A stretch of DNA of 64,000 bases from Colletotrichum lupini. Lineage: Eukaryota > Ascomycota > Sordariomycetes > Glomerellales > Glomerellaceae. The translations under genes and the position numbers were made by a program. Below, piece after piece: positions 1-13,700 of this stretch. The stretch lies in assembly GCF_023278565.1 (NCBI RefSeq), contig NC_064676.1:5642001-5706000 (forward strand), in the 5' to 3' direction. Positions within the stretch are counted from its first letter, which is position 1; every line of letters starts with the position of its first letter. A model generated the notes under the pieces. The model saw only the letters and a list, made by a program, of their open reading frames with translations, did not search any database and had not been told where the DNA came from.

Positions 1-1813
1 CCCCCTGGAAGCCGCCTTGCTGCTGCCCTGGGAGGGATGGATAGCTGTTGTCGTCATACTCGACAGTCTGTCCGTACCCTCCCTGCTGGTTTCGGGGCTC
101 GACGTCGTCGAGGGAGCGGTAGCCGTGCATGCCACGTCCGCCACGGCCGCCCTTACCATTGCCGCGGCCTCTGCCACCTCTTCCTCCACCGCCGCGGAAG
201 CCACCACCACCACCACCACCACCACGGCCACCGCCTCCTCGCCCAGAATGGAAATCGCGGCGCTCATTGCGGCCGTTAAAGGGGTTGTGTCGGTGGTGGT
301 CGCGTGAGTAGTCGCCGCCATCATGTTTCCGCTTAGAAGACTTGTTGGCGAAGAGCGATTCATACTCGTCTTCGCGGGGGTCCTCTGGCTCGATGCGCAG
401 GATCATCTTCTCTCCAACTGTTGTCTCGAAGGTCATTGCCTTATCGGCGGGAATCGGTTTCCAGTTCTGGATCTTGCCGGCATCTACGGGGCGGGCACCC
501 TTGCGGAGGGCGAGCACAACGAGAGGCGACGGGTTATCCGTGTGGAACTTCGCGGTGGCGGGAACGGGTCGGAGGCTCGCTGCCCAGATGCTATTTTCAA
601 AGCACGCTGTGCCTGTGACCTCCCACTTCATCTTGCTGCCCATACCTCCAACCTTTTCCAGGATGCTGGCCGGGCAAGGACGAGGGCAGATGAGAATATT
701 GTTGGCGTGGAACTTGAGCTCCTGCTCGGGCAATCCGGAGGGGATCTGGGCCATCTTCATCAATTGCGCCGTGTCTTCCTTGCTGATCAAATAGCCTGTG
801 AAATAGACAGTCTTCTTGATCCTCAGTCGTTGCGGGCGAACGTCAGACGAGTGTTTGCCAATCTCCTCGTTGTGAAGGTTGATCATATGCTGCACCTCAG
901 CAACCTCAACCACGGGGTCCAGGGTCGTTGACATGTCCGCGACCTGAACGACCTCCGCCGTGATGGGGCCGCGTGTGCGAGTAGCATTGATGTTCTGCTT
1001 GCGGTTATACTCGGTCATGAAATCTCTGAATCCCTTGACGTGTTTCGGACGGTCCTCGTAGATGCGAATCTCTTCGGCGTTCTTGTACGTCTCCATGACC
1101 GCGGTGAGAAAGAGCTGCTTGAAGTGCATCGTGCTTGAAAAGTTCTGGTTCGTCGGGCTGACTGCAGGTTTGAGCCCGACCATGTCGAATTCGAGTCCCT
1201 TACTGTGAATCATCCTCTTGATGAGCTCCCCGAAGCCTCGCTCGGAGCGGCCCGTCAGCAGCACGCACAGAGCGTCCTTTTGCTTGACGCTCAGCTTCAC
1301 CAGCTCGACAATCTTTTCATTCCACCAGCCTTCCCACGCGCGCTTCTCTTCCGTGTCGGCGCCCTCACCCGTCGCTGAGAGGATTCGGGAGTCGTGCCAC
1401 CAGCCGCCGTTGCAGATGACGTCTTGACTTGACAGCACGCCGATCGTAGGGCCGCTCCATAATGCGGGGTTCGGCAAGGGAGTTTTGAAGACTATGGATG
1501 TCAGACGACGTTAGCTTTGGGTTCAGAAGATTGGCGAAGGAATCACGCAACGCGGCAGCATAGAGAAGGTATACTTACGTGTGTTGTCAAAGTCGTAGAT
1601 GTGCAGAGCCTTGATCTTATCGACGGCAGGCAGCTGTGCCGTCGCGATGCTCCATCTGCTCAATGCAGTAGTCGTCGCAGAGGATGTCGAGTAGGCCGCC
1701 TTAGCAGAGCCATTGGCGTATGCGGACGTCATGACTCGGCGGGTGAATCTGGAAGCTGCCAACATGAATGTTGACCAGACTTCGAAATTCCGAGAGAGGT
1801 GGGAATTGTTCAA
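1..1813 (-). CDS. HAD-type 'Swiss Army Knife' RNA-repair-like protein with RGG tail (3' partial)
   Basis: Two exons are visible: 1813 (or 1732)..1579 and 1491..1, with an 87 bp intron (GTAAGT...TAG). The splice joins a HAD motif I, DFDNT, to LFKTPLPNPALW, the hallmark of the fungal HAD domain in Swiss Army Knife RNA-repair proteins (Pfam HAD_SAK_1). Further along come LLTGRSERGFGELI and IYEDRPKHVKGF, also typical of the family. The known role is inferred nucleic-acid end repair; no activity is established here. A linker containing TVYFTGYLISKEDT follows, and the C-terminus visible at 420-1 is a long Gly/Arg tract (RGG boxes), which suggests RNA binding. Methionines lie at 1813, 1765 and 1732; I favour 1732 (MTSAYANG) because the residues upstream look like leader. 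The reading frame is open at base 1, so the gene continues beyond the left edge. Confidence 0.82.
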
Positions 1814-3444
1814 AGAGCGGGTCGTCGATAGATTCGCGAGCGCGCAGAACCAGGGCAGTGGCTAGGGGACTCGAGCTTTGCTACAGTGGTAGGTGCGACC
1901 GCGGCTTGTGCCAGTAGGAAGTTTTCCCAGCCGTTGGCTCTGTGGGGCTGGCCCGTCATTATGGGAGGCAAGTCCCTGGAGAGCGCTGCTGACCGGCTGG
2001 GCTTTCTGTGGCAGCTCCCGTCATTAAGCAGCCACTGCTTATGTCATTAGGGGATGGGCCGATTAGATAAGCAAACTCCACGACTCTGGATGAGAACCGC
2101 GGTGTTGACGGCTTCCAATCAGCATCATGTAAACAATTAACAAAGATTAAATTAGATTTAGAGCAGGCCGTCATATGGTAGATGATAGGGATATCTCCTT
2201 TCGACGAATACTCACCAAGGTCAGGGAGCGAAGGTCAGTGTCACTAAAGGTGCACCTGGACGTCTTGCTCTACGTACTCCGTACCGTGGCACGCGTGGCT
2301 ACCAATACCGTCCTCCCGCCCCACATTCGGTTCCGAAGTGTGGCGAAGTGGAGATATCAAAGCCGGTGAACGGTTCGGTACTTCCCTCGGTCAAGGCAGT
2401 TTCGCCTCCTTTCCCAGTCTGACGGCAAGTTTCTGGAAAAGAGTTATGATGGAAAGGTACCTGAGATTGTGTGATTGAACCAGAAGGGTAAGCGCTATGG
2501 TGGAAGCTGTTGCTGCTAAGTAGTGCACTTGTCGTTTAATGCAACAACTCTGCTTTTCTCTCGAAAGATGCCGTTCGAGCTGAATGAGTACGGTGCTTAA
2601 TTTCCATCAAGAGAAGAACTTCATGACTGGGGGTCGAGTGTGGCCGTTAGTTCGTGGTGTAATGTTAACCTAAGTACCACGGTAGGAGTCGTGCGGCAAT
2701 ACTGCCTCCAGCTTGCAATGGCTTGCCCACTCAACATGTAAAACAAATGGGTTCACGAAGGAGACACTAATTGACAGATAACAGTTTCTCTCATTTTCTT
2801 ATTTTTTTGCAGTCTCGGCTGAACCAAACCCTGGTCAGATTCGTGCCTCTTACCAGCACTTGCTTCCGCTGAACCACCGTAAGGCGAGGCCTGCCAACGA
2901 CTATTTCGTCAACTTCAAAGTTTTCGTACCCATCTTCCTCTTTTCTCGGCGTGTCTTCCCTCGCCGTCCACGCCTCCCTGGATATCATCTTCCTTCCCAA
3001 ATTCTTCCATCTTTGGTGCTCTCTCGCAAATCCTGTGTTCCCGTTCCCAAGCGAACATACAGAGGCCAAATTCCTGGCGTGTAAGTTCCAAACATTGACG
3101 GCTCCCGACATAAGAAAAACATGTTTTGAGGACATACAGGCCCCTTTCGTCCATAAAATAGCGGACATTGTGAACAGGAAAAAGGAAGACGACAAAAAAG
3201 CAAAATCGGGGAGATTTCCCGTACCATAACGCCAAAGAAGTAACCAAGTGCCTTTCCCATGGGTATTCCATGCCTCCTTTTGTGGCCCGACCGATGCAAT
3301 GCGTACTCTAAAAAGTCATGCTCATGAACCAGCCAGGGTCCCTTCATCATATCATACCACTTCTGCTTGTCGTCCCTTTTGGACGCTTCTTCCTCATTAC
3401 TTCCATCAATGCTTCGTGTCAAATTACACGGTGTGGTATGCCGA
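1814..3444. other. Intergenic: promoter/leader of the HAD gene and 3' flank of the next gene
   Basis: No supported gene. Both flanking genes are on the minus strand, so this interval should hold the 5' leader and promoter of the HAD-type gene plus the 3' UTR of its neighbour. Overlapping short ORFs of up to 167 codons occur on both strands at 2.8-3.5 kb, but they have no domain, no consistent start and oppose each other; I treat them as chance. Confidence 0.5.
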
Positions 3445-4795
3445 CTACAATGTCGGATCAATGGCGCCAGTGTCGGACTGCTCGCCAAAGTCTAGGAAGG
3501 CGTCCCAGTTGTCATTAACGGGGCCTGGGGTCGCATCATCGCTTCTGGGCTCTTCAAACCGAGACGCATAAGGGTTCACGTGTCCGTTGAAGTACTCGTG
3601 CGAAGAAAGCGTAAGCTCATTCAGGTGCTGCTCATGTTTCAGGTCGGCCATCGAATGAGTGTCTGGGTAGTACATCTGCTGCTGTAGCGGGTTGCCCATA
3701 AACATTTGAGCCATCGGGTCGCTCATGTCCAAGTTGGGTACCATCATCTTCGCATCCATAGGCAGCTCAGCGGTAAAGGATGACTCAGGAGAAAAGAGGC
3801 TGTGATCGATTGTCGTCATGGGTGAAGGGAAAGCCGAAGCTGTTCGCGTCGAGGGGGTGCCAGCAGCAGCGTCTGATGACGGCGACAAAGCTGGCGGCGA
3901 CTGAGGATGATCACGCGCTACCGGTGTGGCCATGTCCATGGGCGACGCCACTGACTGTGTTCTCTGGCGTTGGTATCGCTGGGTCTCGGGCTGGAAGTTT
4001 ACCGACGAGAAGGTTGGTGACATGGGGCTGGTGACCGCGTTTTCGGACTGAGCGGGCTGCGACAAAGACATTGAACGTTGCCCGGGAACGGAGTACATTG
4101 AGTTCGTAATGTTACGAGACAATGCCTGTGCTTGCTTGTTGGCGTTTGGGAACTGCTCGGCAAACATCTTATTGATTGGGTTTTGAGCCCATTCCTCGTT
4201 GCGGAGCCCGGCCACCATGCTCGCCATGGCTACTCTGTTAGCCAAAAAGGCATTGACACGGTAGTCGAACTCTGGGGAACCGGTCTGAAGGTGAGCAGCC
4301 AGCATGCGATAGGAGCGAGGCATGTCGTCCTCCTCCTCTTCGTACATTTCCTCCGCCTGCACAATCGCTTCAGAGATCTTGAATCCCTTGCCGGTGCGCT
4401 TCTTGTGGATCTCGCTCGCCATCTTGGCGGACTGCACACGGGCTTCGATACTACGGTCCGCCCGCCGCGAGGCGGCAATGTAAGCGCGCTCTTGGTTCTC
4501 TTCATGAGATCTCTCCGTCTACGTGTGAATGGTCAGCATTTGGATCCGGGGGAATGGAAACTTTCTTCTGGCAAGTCAAATAAACCACCATGGCAAACAA
4601 TTTTGTACAAGTGTGGCAAGTACAGCCAAATTGGGGGGAAAGACGTTCGAGGATAATTTGATAGTCAAGGAATGGGTACTAATGCGGGCAGGATGATTTG
4701 ACTCGATTATCACGGCTTGAACGTACCTTCTTCTGTGCCCGTTCAGTCTGCATCGTAGGCGACAGGTTGCTGGCGTCCAAGGAGCGCTTCGGCAT
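3445..4795 (-). CDS. Conserved low-complexity Pezizomycotina protein, possible transcriptional regulator
   Basis: Two exons, 4795..4727 and 4518..3445, with a 208 bp intron (GTACGT...TAG), give 380 residues. The start MPKRSLDASNLSP is chosen because it splices in frame into TERSHEENQERAYIAASRR. The first 130 residues form a charged, alpha-helical block with the conserved-looking run HKKRTGKGFKISEAIV, an acidic stretch MYEEEEDDMP, and QTGSPEFDYRVNAFLANRVA. The remainder is Ser/Pro/Gln/Met-rich and probably disordered, ending in an acidic NWDAFLDFGE segment that looks like an activation domain. I recall similar unnamed proteins in many filamentous ascomycetes but cannot name the family or its function. 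No DNA-binding domain is visible. The upstream flank is long, as is common for regulatory genes. Confidence 0.8.
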
Positions 4796-7700
4796 TTTCG
4801 TTGACGTCGAGGATTCGGAGATCGACGAGTATTATAGATGGTTGAGTGGTAATGGGGTCAAAGGTGGCTTGGCCAGAGAGGTAGCTGATGCGGGGTGCAG
4901 GAATATATTGGAAGCTTCTATTCACTTGCGGTGATGGGCTTCGTTGTGGCTAGAACCTTGAAGCCGGAACCACCTGGTATCGCGATGAGGTTGGTCGAAA
5001 CCTAGTGTTTAACTCGGGGATATAGAGACGTATGAGTCGTACGGGTTTATCGTGGTGTCCTAAGACGGTTGCGTTTTCTGAAGGAGCTCGTCGGTCGAGG
5101 GTCCAAAAAGGTGTGTGGAAGTTGGGGAGGCAAAGTGTGGAACAGGGCGGTATCTAAGTCTTATACAATCCAAGGGTACGTGCTCGGGAGAAACGACTGG
5201 GTATTAGTCTCGAGGTGCGGAGCAGCGTGGAGAGGAAGAAAAAGGCAGTGAACTGGCTGGACGTGCGGTGGAACAGAGGACAACCCGGAGCAATGTTCCA
5301 TGCGAAAGCATGGGAGAGGGTTCAGTCTACCATGGGCGGGCGAAGTGAGAGAGAGAGTGAGAGTGAGAGCGTGAGGAGGTACTGCTGGGGGTACATCTGA
5401 TGCTGGGTTACGGAGTACTGGTTCGGGGATTGACCAGACAGATGGCGGCCGGATAGATGTGACCGGGGACATAGTACATGGGGAAGGGGTTAGGTTCGTT
5501 GTTCTGTTTGGTCGACCTGATGCAGTTGCAGTGCGCGAGAGAGCGAGATGGGAGCTTGACTAGGTACGCTAAGGATACATTGGGCGCTGGGAAATGCGGT
5601 GTTGCTGGCTGTGCCGCAACTGGGGCAGTCCAGCATAATTGGCAGAAAGAGAGACGGCGAGGGACGGCAGAGTGAGAGGGGAAAGGGAAAGTGGCATTTC
5701 GACTGCTTTCGATCGCTAGACGATCTTGGAGGGTTTGATCGGGTTACGCTCTGTTGATCGATCTCGATGAGAAGGGACTGTGTGCTAGGCCGACGCCCGT
5801 GGAGCAAAGTACCCCAGTAGTCACTCTTCACTCCATCGAATGGAAGGAAAGGGCTGCCCACTCTCTCTGCTTCTCCTTCTATTCCCCCCCTCTCTTCTGA
5901 TCTCTGGACTGGCTGTCTCCTGCCGCCCGCCCTCGTACTCTACTTCTTTTAGATTAGCGCCGGGTCGTTTGGGAAGATGGCAACCACGGTTTGGTCGTCG
6001 TGGTTGTGTTGGCAGGGGCTGGGTTCACGGCTAAGGCAGTCGCCAGTGATAGGTAGGTATTGTAGCTTTTTGGGAAGGCATACCTAGCTTTTCCCTCATG
6101 TCAATCATTCTTGCTCCTTTCGACTCTCAATCTGTCTTCTCACCACAGTCTTTCATTCGTAATACCTACACCTCACAGATTTGTGTCTTCCCGTATGTTC
6201 TGTTGTTAGATACTTTTGCCAAGCTCAAGATCGCAGCGGGACGTGTACGGACAGACAGAGAGGCAGGAGCACCAAATGTCTCGAGGGCCGCAGGGCAGGT
6301 GCAGATGCAGCAGCAGCTGCTGCATGTGGTGGAGCTTTGGCCTGAGTGGGGCGATCCCAAGCTCGGGCTCTCGCCTGTGCCACATCCCCACCCGAATGCA
6401 CCCAAGTGCAACCGACAGGGCGGGATCAATCCCCGGGCCATATGCTCCAGGCCTTATCCCAGTCACGTCCTGTGAGACTCAGAGACAGAGAGCTTCTTCC
6501 CAGTGGTCCAATTTTCCACTGTCATTTTGGGCAGTTCCGCATCGATTCCTCTTGCTGCATCGAAATAATGTCAATACACTCGCAGCTACGCAATAGTTAT
6601 CGAAACAAGTGGTAACTGGGACGACGCGCTAATACGACTACTTACTCTCAGCACACAACTAATTCATAGTAATATAGTACATATTCGGGTGTCCCATATG
6701 TTCGTAAGCTGTTCGGAGTGGGTTTCGCACAAAGAAGGTGCTTTACAGAGGGAGGCGGGAGCGTCCCTCCACGAAACTCCGTCCTTTCCCTAAAAACCTA
6801 TGATTCCATGCACCCTGCTCCTTCCTGTCTTCCCCTTGCCTACATTCGCCATTACGGCAAGAGACATTGTCCACGTATTTACACAGTACACTTTCTTTTC
6901 CTTCCTGCCTTTTACGAGGATTGTTTACAAGCGGGTAGTAAACGAGCAACCGCGTTGGCGGACAGAAAGAGAAGGTCGGAGGGTGGGTGCAAATTTTACA
7001 CGGGAATTTGGTAGGAGAGAACTACCTGCACTTCGTACCTTGGACACGAGAAGAGAATCGACAGACGGGAGGCCCGGGGGGATTCAAGGTGGCCTGCTGC
7101 AACCATCACTGACTAACAACGACAACCTTGACAACCACACAACCACACAACCACATCGACCGGCTTCATTTCGTCCCTCGATTTGTGCAATCTCTACCTG
7201 CAGATGTGCTGTTCCCCTCCGTGAGATACCTGCGTTCGCTGTGGTGGGTGGCGGGCCCAGAGTTATCGCTCGGGCGGAACCTTTGGGGTGCCAGTCGTAC
7301 CAGCATCCCCAACTCGTCAAACTCTCTTGTCATGCTAAAGTCTAAAGACGCTTAGCAATGCTGCAGCCCGCTGCTGGCCATGTCCGACTGCATAGTGTCT
7401 TATTCGAGACATTGGATGTTGCCCATCGGCTGCATTTCTGTCCGGTATCTCTTAGGTCCATCCCAAGAGTTGGATCCCAACTATCTCTTGGGTGTCTTGA
7501 CACGCCTCAGCCAATCCCATGTGAGTGATTCACTCACTTCGAATGGCTCGCTCGCTACGGATGCCCGAGTCCTAGGTATACGGCTACACTCTGACATATC
7601 ACATCACAGTTGTAGACCTGACATCGTTCTGATATGCGTGGGCGATTGCACCATGCCATACGGTGTAGCGCCTCTATGGCAAACTCCATTCCGCAAACAT

Positions 7701-10700
7701 GCGTGAGCTTAAGACAAGAGAGGCAGGGACCGGTCAATGTTCCACGAGCCCTGCGGTGCTTTGCTCTGCATCCATGCATGTATCCTACGGAGCACATTGC
7801 TTCGAGACACGGCACACCCACAACTTTGAACATTTCGCTACCCCGCTGACAGGCCGCGTACTTCAACCCTTGACCTGAACAAATCTGTACGGAGCGGTTG
7901 GCGACGGAATTTTTGCCAGGAGTACACTCCGAGGCCTCACCGCCAATAAGCCCAATGCAGTTGAGACAAAACAGCTTCGCTACGAGGTGATAGCTTGCTA
8001 GACCTGTATCAGTACGACCATAGCGATCTCGAAACTACTCCTTCCTCGAGTCGTCCCAGTCGATTTTCCTCCCAATCTAATGGAGAGGTCGCTACCACTG
8101 GTCTTCTCAGCAAGATGCAGCTGGCATGTCATGGAACCCAAATGCATCACCAATCAATCGAATAGTCTCGCCAAGTCTCTGTGGCTATGGCAATAGACGT
8201 ACTGCGTATGGGTGGCTCTGATGAAGCCGATGCCATCGACTGCACCAGAGTCTCAAACCGATTACATCCGATCTCACTACGGATAGGTTAACTTACTGAT
8301 GCTTGGTTCGCGGTTCCCAATCCTGTCATCTGTGGCATGAGATACCGTACCTTGCTGTTGTGCTAGGGCTGTACCTTAGCGTTTGGTTGCTCCAGCGGTA
8401 TAGCACCACGCGCTATTGATCCGAATACCTCGACACTCGGTGCTAGAATCTCTCCGCGTCCGCAATTCGGAAAGAAGGGTGGATCCGGTAGCATGGGGCG
8501 ACTGGCGACAGCGACGATCGATCCCCAGGGTCCGATGCTGACTATTAGGGGCCCCTAGCAAGATGGCGATGAGAATTGACACGCTGCCACGCTTCGAGAC
8601 ACTGATCGGAATATTCTAGCACCATTATTACCTACGAACTTCCAGAGGGCGGGTGCCCTCTTCAGAAACAACAGATTCGCGAGCGAGTAAGGAGCCAAGC
8701 CGTGCCGACAGTGCCAATTCATTCTTTGTTCATTAGTCGACAGTCCAGGAGGTCATCCTGCCTTGCAAGCGAATGCCGATGCAGGACGAAACCACTTGCG
8801 ATAAGGTCTTCTGCAAGAATTGCAGGCTGTGCGATGGTTGAAACAGTATACCTTCTGACACATTCAACCAAGCCGGTGGGGGGATTATCGTCCTAATCTC
8901 CCAGATCAATATCGGTTCACCTCGCGCTTCGCAGGTTTCGCAAGACCGACCCTTTACGGAAGATGTGCCACCAGGGTAACGCCAACAGACGGGATGGCTG
9001 CCCCCAGCCTACGCTCTGGGAACGTGGCATTTGCAGGTGCCTTGTTCGCAGGCGGTAATTGTGGCACAAAGCTGCGTTAAATCCGACCAGCCATGGCCCG
9101 CTCAGTCTAACTCGAGGAAGCCGTGATGCGCACGCAGATTCTTCGAGAGGGCCTAGACTCTCGTCGGCGGCAGCCAAAAGTTTGCCAATTACCTCCAGGC
9201 ACAACATCAGCTTAGGTACCTTTCGACAAGTTCTCCGACTCTTGCTTCAGAAGCTCAAGAGTGACAACACTCATTTACGAGCCAAGGGTTAGAAGAAACC
9301 TACTTTCGCACATTCTCAACCTTGGATCATGTCGCCTTCTGCTCGAATGGTCTCAGTGGGCATCACATGCTGGATACAGCTTTGGGCACTCAAGTATTTA
9401 CAGCATACGCCTAGCAGAGTTGCACAACAAGCAAGGGCCAACTGAAAAGACCAACTGGACACAGGCCATGATCAGAGCGATAACACTCCAGTTGACAAGA
9501 GCCGCGAGCGGAATGTTCTTACCCCGCCGCCGCCGTGGCCAACGCGAGGGATGGTGGTGGTTGCTTCTCCAAGAATTCGTCGTCACGGTTGTATGGCTGT
9601 GCACTGCCCCTCGCGTACCGAATTGTTGGTTGCAACCTCAGCGGATGGCTTTCAGCTGGTTCGCTAGATTAGACAAGCCTAACGACGATGTTGATCAGGT
9701 CGAGTAGGTATCAGTCTCGAGGATGTACACGCTACCACGGCTACCAAGTACTAATCGTCCAATCTTGCGGGTGTCACCTAAGCCCAGGAGAATCCATTTT
9801 TGCCTAGTCCTCTGGAATTTCTCCCCGCCAGACTGAAGTCGACTTGGTGAGTTGCTCCTAGAGATCTAAAGAAATTTGACGTCACCTCAAGATGGATCAG
9901 CTGCTTCAAACATTCAGTGGATGATACTGGGCTGAGAATAGTAGTTACGTTCCGTTTTTGGTGAATTCTGCTCGCCCGCGGGTTAGCTCTGGCTTAAGCG
10001 CCAGCTTACGCCTATCCGTGCTTTGATCAAGTTCGATAATCACATAATCAAAGGGACTGCGAAGAACCACGGCATACAGACACAGGGGCACCAACGCCGG
10101 GCAGTCTACTCTGATCGACCTTCTGCCACCGTGGGGCAGCGGGTAGTAGGTATGTCGACCCGCCTGCCTACTTCCCGTATGGGAATCAACCATGAGAAAT
10201 GACATATCTTTGTCGTCAGCCATCGAGGTTCAGCCGACACTGTCCACTCATCTCTCATGATTCTGCTGGCTGCACGTTGCTTACTAGCTGTGGAACCATG
10301 CTAACCAACGAACTTCCCATGTCGACAGTGCCGTTGCTGCATCTCGGAACCCCAGAAAGTCTATTCGGCTGGTGAAGCAGATGCTATGTACAACCTGCCG
10401 AGCCTGCGAACAAGCCTTTGAACCACACCCTTCCCCGTTTCCCCAATTGCCTGTTTCCTGTGGTTTGTGGCGAAACAACGACAGACACTCGACTCCGTCC
10501 CATCTGGCTACCACAGACGCACACGCCCAGTGAGCTGTCGCCCCTTTTCAAACTTGCGATACGCAAGAGGGCGATCGAGGTTTTCGGGCACATCCATACC
10601 CCGCAAATTGCCATGGTTTGGAGCATGGGATTTTGCTTCCCCCGTTTATTATGTTGCGACCCTCGGCTCCTCGTCATTGCAAGGAGCACCACCGCTCACT

Positions 10701-13700
10701 TTGCTCGCCGCATGTCACAGGAACATAAAATTTACGGCATTTCCATGAGGAGTATTCTCGGCCATCTCGGCGATCTCGGCGAAGTGTGCGCAAAATATAT
10801 GGCTCGATACAGCGGTGCAGGTGTTCCATCCAAATTTGCAGAAGAGCTTCTTAATGGAGCCACAAGTCGACGTTGAAGATGGAAAATCATGTCGACGTTC
10901 GTTTCTAGATAAGCGAGAGATCGCGCGCTGACATCTCATGTTCGGAGCCGTGACGGCCAATCGACCTTTTCGCCTCCTACCCCGGATCCTGATCTCATCA
11001 ATTTGATTCCAAATGCCCCTTGCTCCTTCTTGTGAGTCAGCATAAATCAGAAACGGCCACCAGCGACGTTGGGGACGCCCCGCCTATAGTCTCTGCTGGG
11101 CAAGGCTAGGAGGCCAAAGCCAGGCGATCAGGCGATCGTTGATAGACGTCGGCAGATGGCACTGGTCAAAGACGCACGCCGAGGGGTGACTGGAATATTC
11201 TTAAACAGCGGGGAGGAGCGCCACGTTCCTGAACCCTGACGTAAAGTCTCACGGGTCGCCTGGAGGCTGGATGCGCAAGGAGCGGGCACCAAGGACGCCC
11301 ACGGAGACGGTTCACTGGGAAAGTGGGAATGCAGTTGCTGGTGCCCTATTACAGCTACGTTGGATTGGCATTGCAATCTCCATGGAAGAATGCGATGTGC
11401 AGCGCCGACGAGAGAACCCTGGAAACTGGCATACCGGATACAACTCAAGATTTTGATCAATTCGTTCAGAGATGGCACTCTTTCAGCCAGAGAGCATTTA
11501 AGCTGCGTTAGCGGCAATAATCTATTTCTGCATCAGCATAACACCGGTCACAGCCAGTGTTCCGACGATGCACGACATCCATCGCATCTCGATCCCCCAC
11601 CACGTGGTTTTGCAACTCGACAAAGACACTATCGCGAAGACAACAGCTCAAACGTACCTACTCGCTCTGGTGCTCTAGAGAGCGTCCGGGCCCGCGGATA
11701 TAAGCTGCAATGGAAGATTGATCGTGATGTCTGGACGCGCTACCACACCAGAGCTTCCTCACTTGGCTGGCTTCGGGAGGCTTGTGGTACTATTCAACGC
11801 ACCTAGTGAGAGGGGGACCTTAACCGACAGGCTGGCTCAGCCGCTAGTGCTCGAAGAGAATAAGGAAGCCTACACAACTACTCAGAAATCTCGATGGTGG
11901 CTCAGACAGCCGATGGCCGCCTGCCCAAAATCCGTTCCAGCTTGTCTCTTTGGCACGCCGGTTTATCCAAAAGCAAGTCGGGCTGGGATAAGTCAAAAGG
12001 GCCTTCCACCGGGATAGGAAACCAGCGTTCCAGACGCTCGCTCAATTACCCACCAGCCACTACCTGAGCCCCTGTCGTTAGGGAGACACTGTGTACTCAA
12101 ACTAGAGACATCGTGCCATTTCAACAATCCGGCCAGAGTAGTCCGTATTGCTCGTCCACCATCTGTCAATACTTGGTGCCATGTGAGATGCCCGGCTTGG
12201 GGAAACACTGGGAGGAGGTTCTGCTTATGCTGTGCTACATGCGCAAGCAGCCCGAGGAGCCGGGTGGGAGAATTTACTAGCAGTCCTGTAGACTCATCGG
12301 GCCGCCGGGACGAATTGGTGTGGTGGCTGGACTTTCGTTCGGCCCTGGTTCTGATATCCCACCTTGCGGCCGGACAGCCTGTGGAAGCCAAAATGCTTCC
12401 AGGACTCTGCTGATACCGGCCAAGCCTTAGTGGAATGCGTGGTGTCTCTTTCGCCCGCTTTCAAACATCCCAGCGGTGTTACGGTAAGGTTGACGCTTCT
12501 GAGGCTTCAATCAACATTGATAGCATCCGCAAGGACTGCGGATTTCAAATTCTCGGCCCCATTTCTCATTCAAACTGTTCTAAGTCAGTCCTAGTTCTTC
12601 ATCGTTTGTCCTGTCGCTTTACAGATTCCGCAGATTTCCTGACCATGATGAGGTGAGCGCACGGCCTAAGTGAGCCCTGAGCCGTTCCGCCCCGATTTCC
12701 AGAGAAATCCACGAGAATCGGGCGGCAGTGCCCAAATGGTCTCTCTGGATCCCTGTTTCCGATTCACACGACGTGTTCGCAGATCGGACGGCGGGCCCCG
12801 GATTTCGCGATCCCCTCAAGTTCTGCAGGGCAGTCCGCATCGTGGCATGGTCAAAAACAGGGCTCCCTGGCCCCTCGAACTGGTTCCTTTGTTGGAGCGA
12901 TCGAAGCAGCCAACGTGCCATCGGAACATTCACAGCCCCGATTCCAACGCTCTGGGACGTGGGCCAGCTACTTTCTTCTGGATCGGGAGCAACGATTCTT
13001 TAATCTAGCCAGCCGAACACCCCCCCGTCAGCCCTGCACCTACCAGACGAACGATTGACCGTCTATCAGAGTTCACGATCTCATGGGAAATTATCACCAA
13101 CGGTCTGCATCGTGTTTTCTCGGCGGTGCCATTTCGATCCGCTGCCGCTAACTATCACCGCTTGGGGTTCCCACTAACGATGGGTCAACCTGCAGCGGGA
13201 GTTCCTGTCTCCATCGCAGAGGCTCGAGAGGGTAAGGGTATTGGGTCATGCCGCGTTTCAGGACCCCGATTGTGTTGAACTCCTCGATGCGACAGTACTC
13301 TGGATCGCGCCTACTGCGCTGCGACACTTTTCCTTACCAACACTCCAAGTGGAGATGATATCTGCCCAAATCATGTGCTTTCAACGCCTTCAACAGGATT
13401 TTCTCTTAGGCTCGACTACTGACGCCATACACTTCATAGTTGAAGTCGAATTCTGGTGCAAGCGCAAACAAGAAGCAGAACGTCCTTGTGTAAGCGCTCA
13501 GATGTAGCAGCGGTTACTAGGCGATCGGCCCCACGCTGTCCGCGATGCCCTCGTTGTTGCGCGATGCTTCACTTTGCTTGGGAAGACTTTGATCGCCATT
13601 GGAACGCAGCAAGGACTGTTTTCGAATCCAAGCGCGACGAGGAGATGACGAAACTGAGCCATGACGGGCAATGTGCGCGAAAAACTCCGTTCAATTGACA

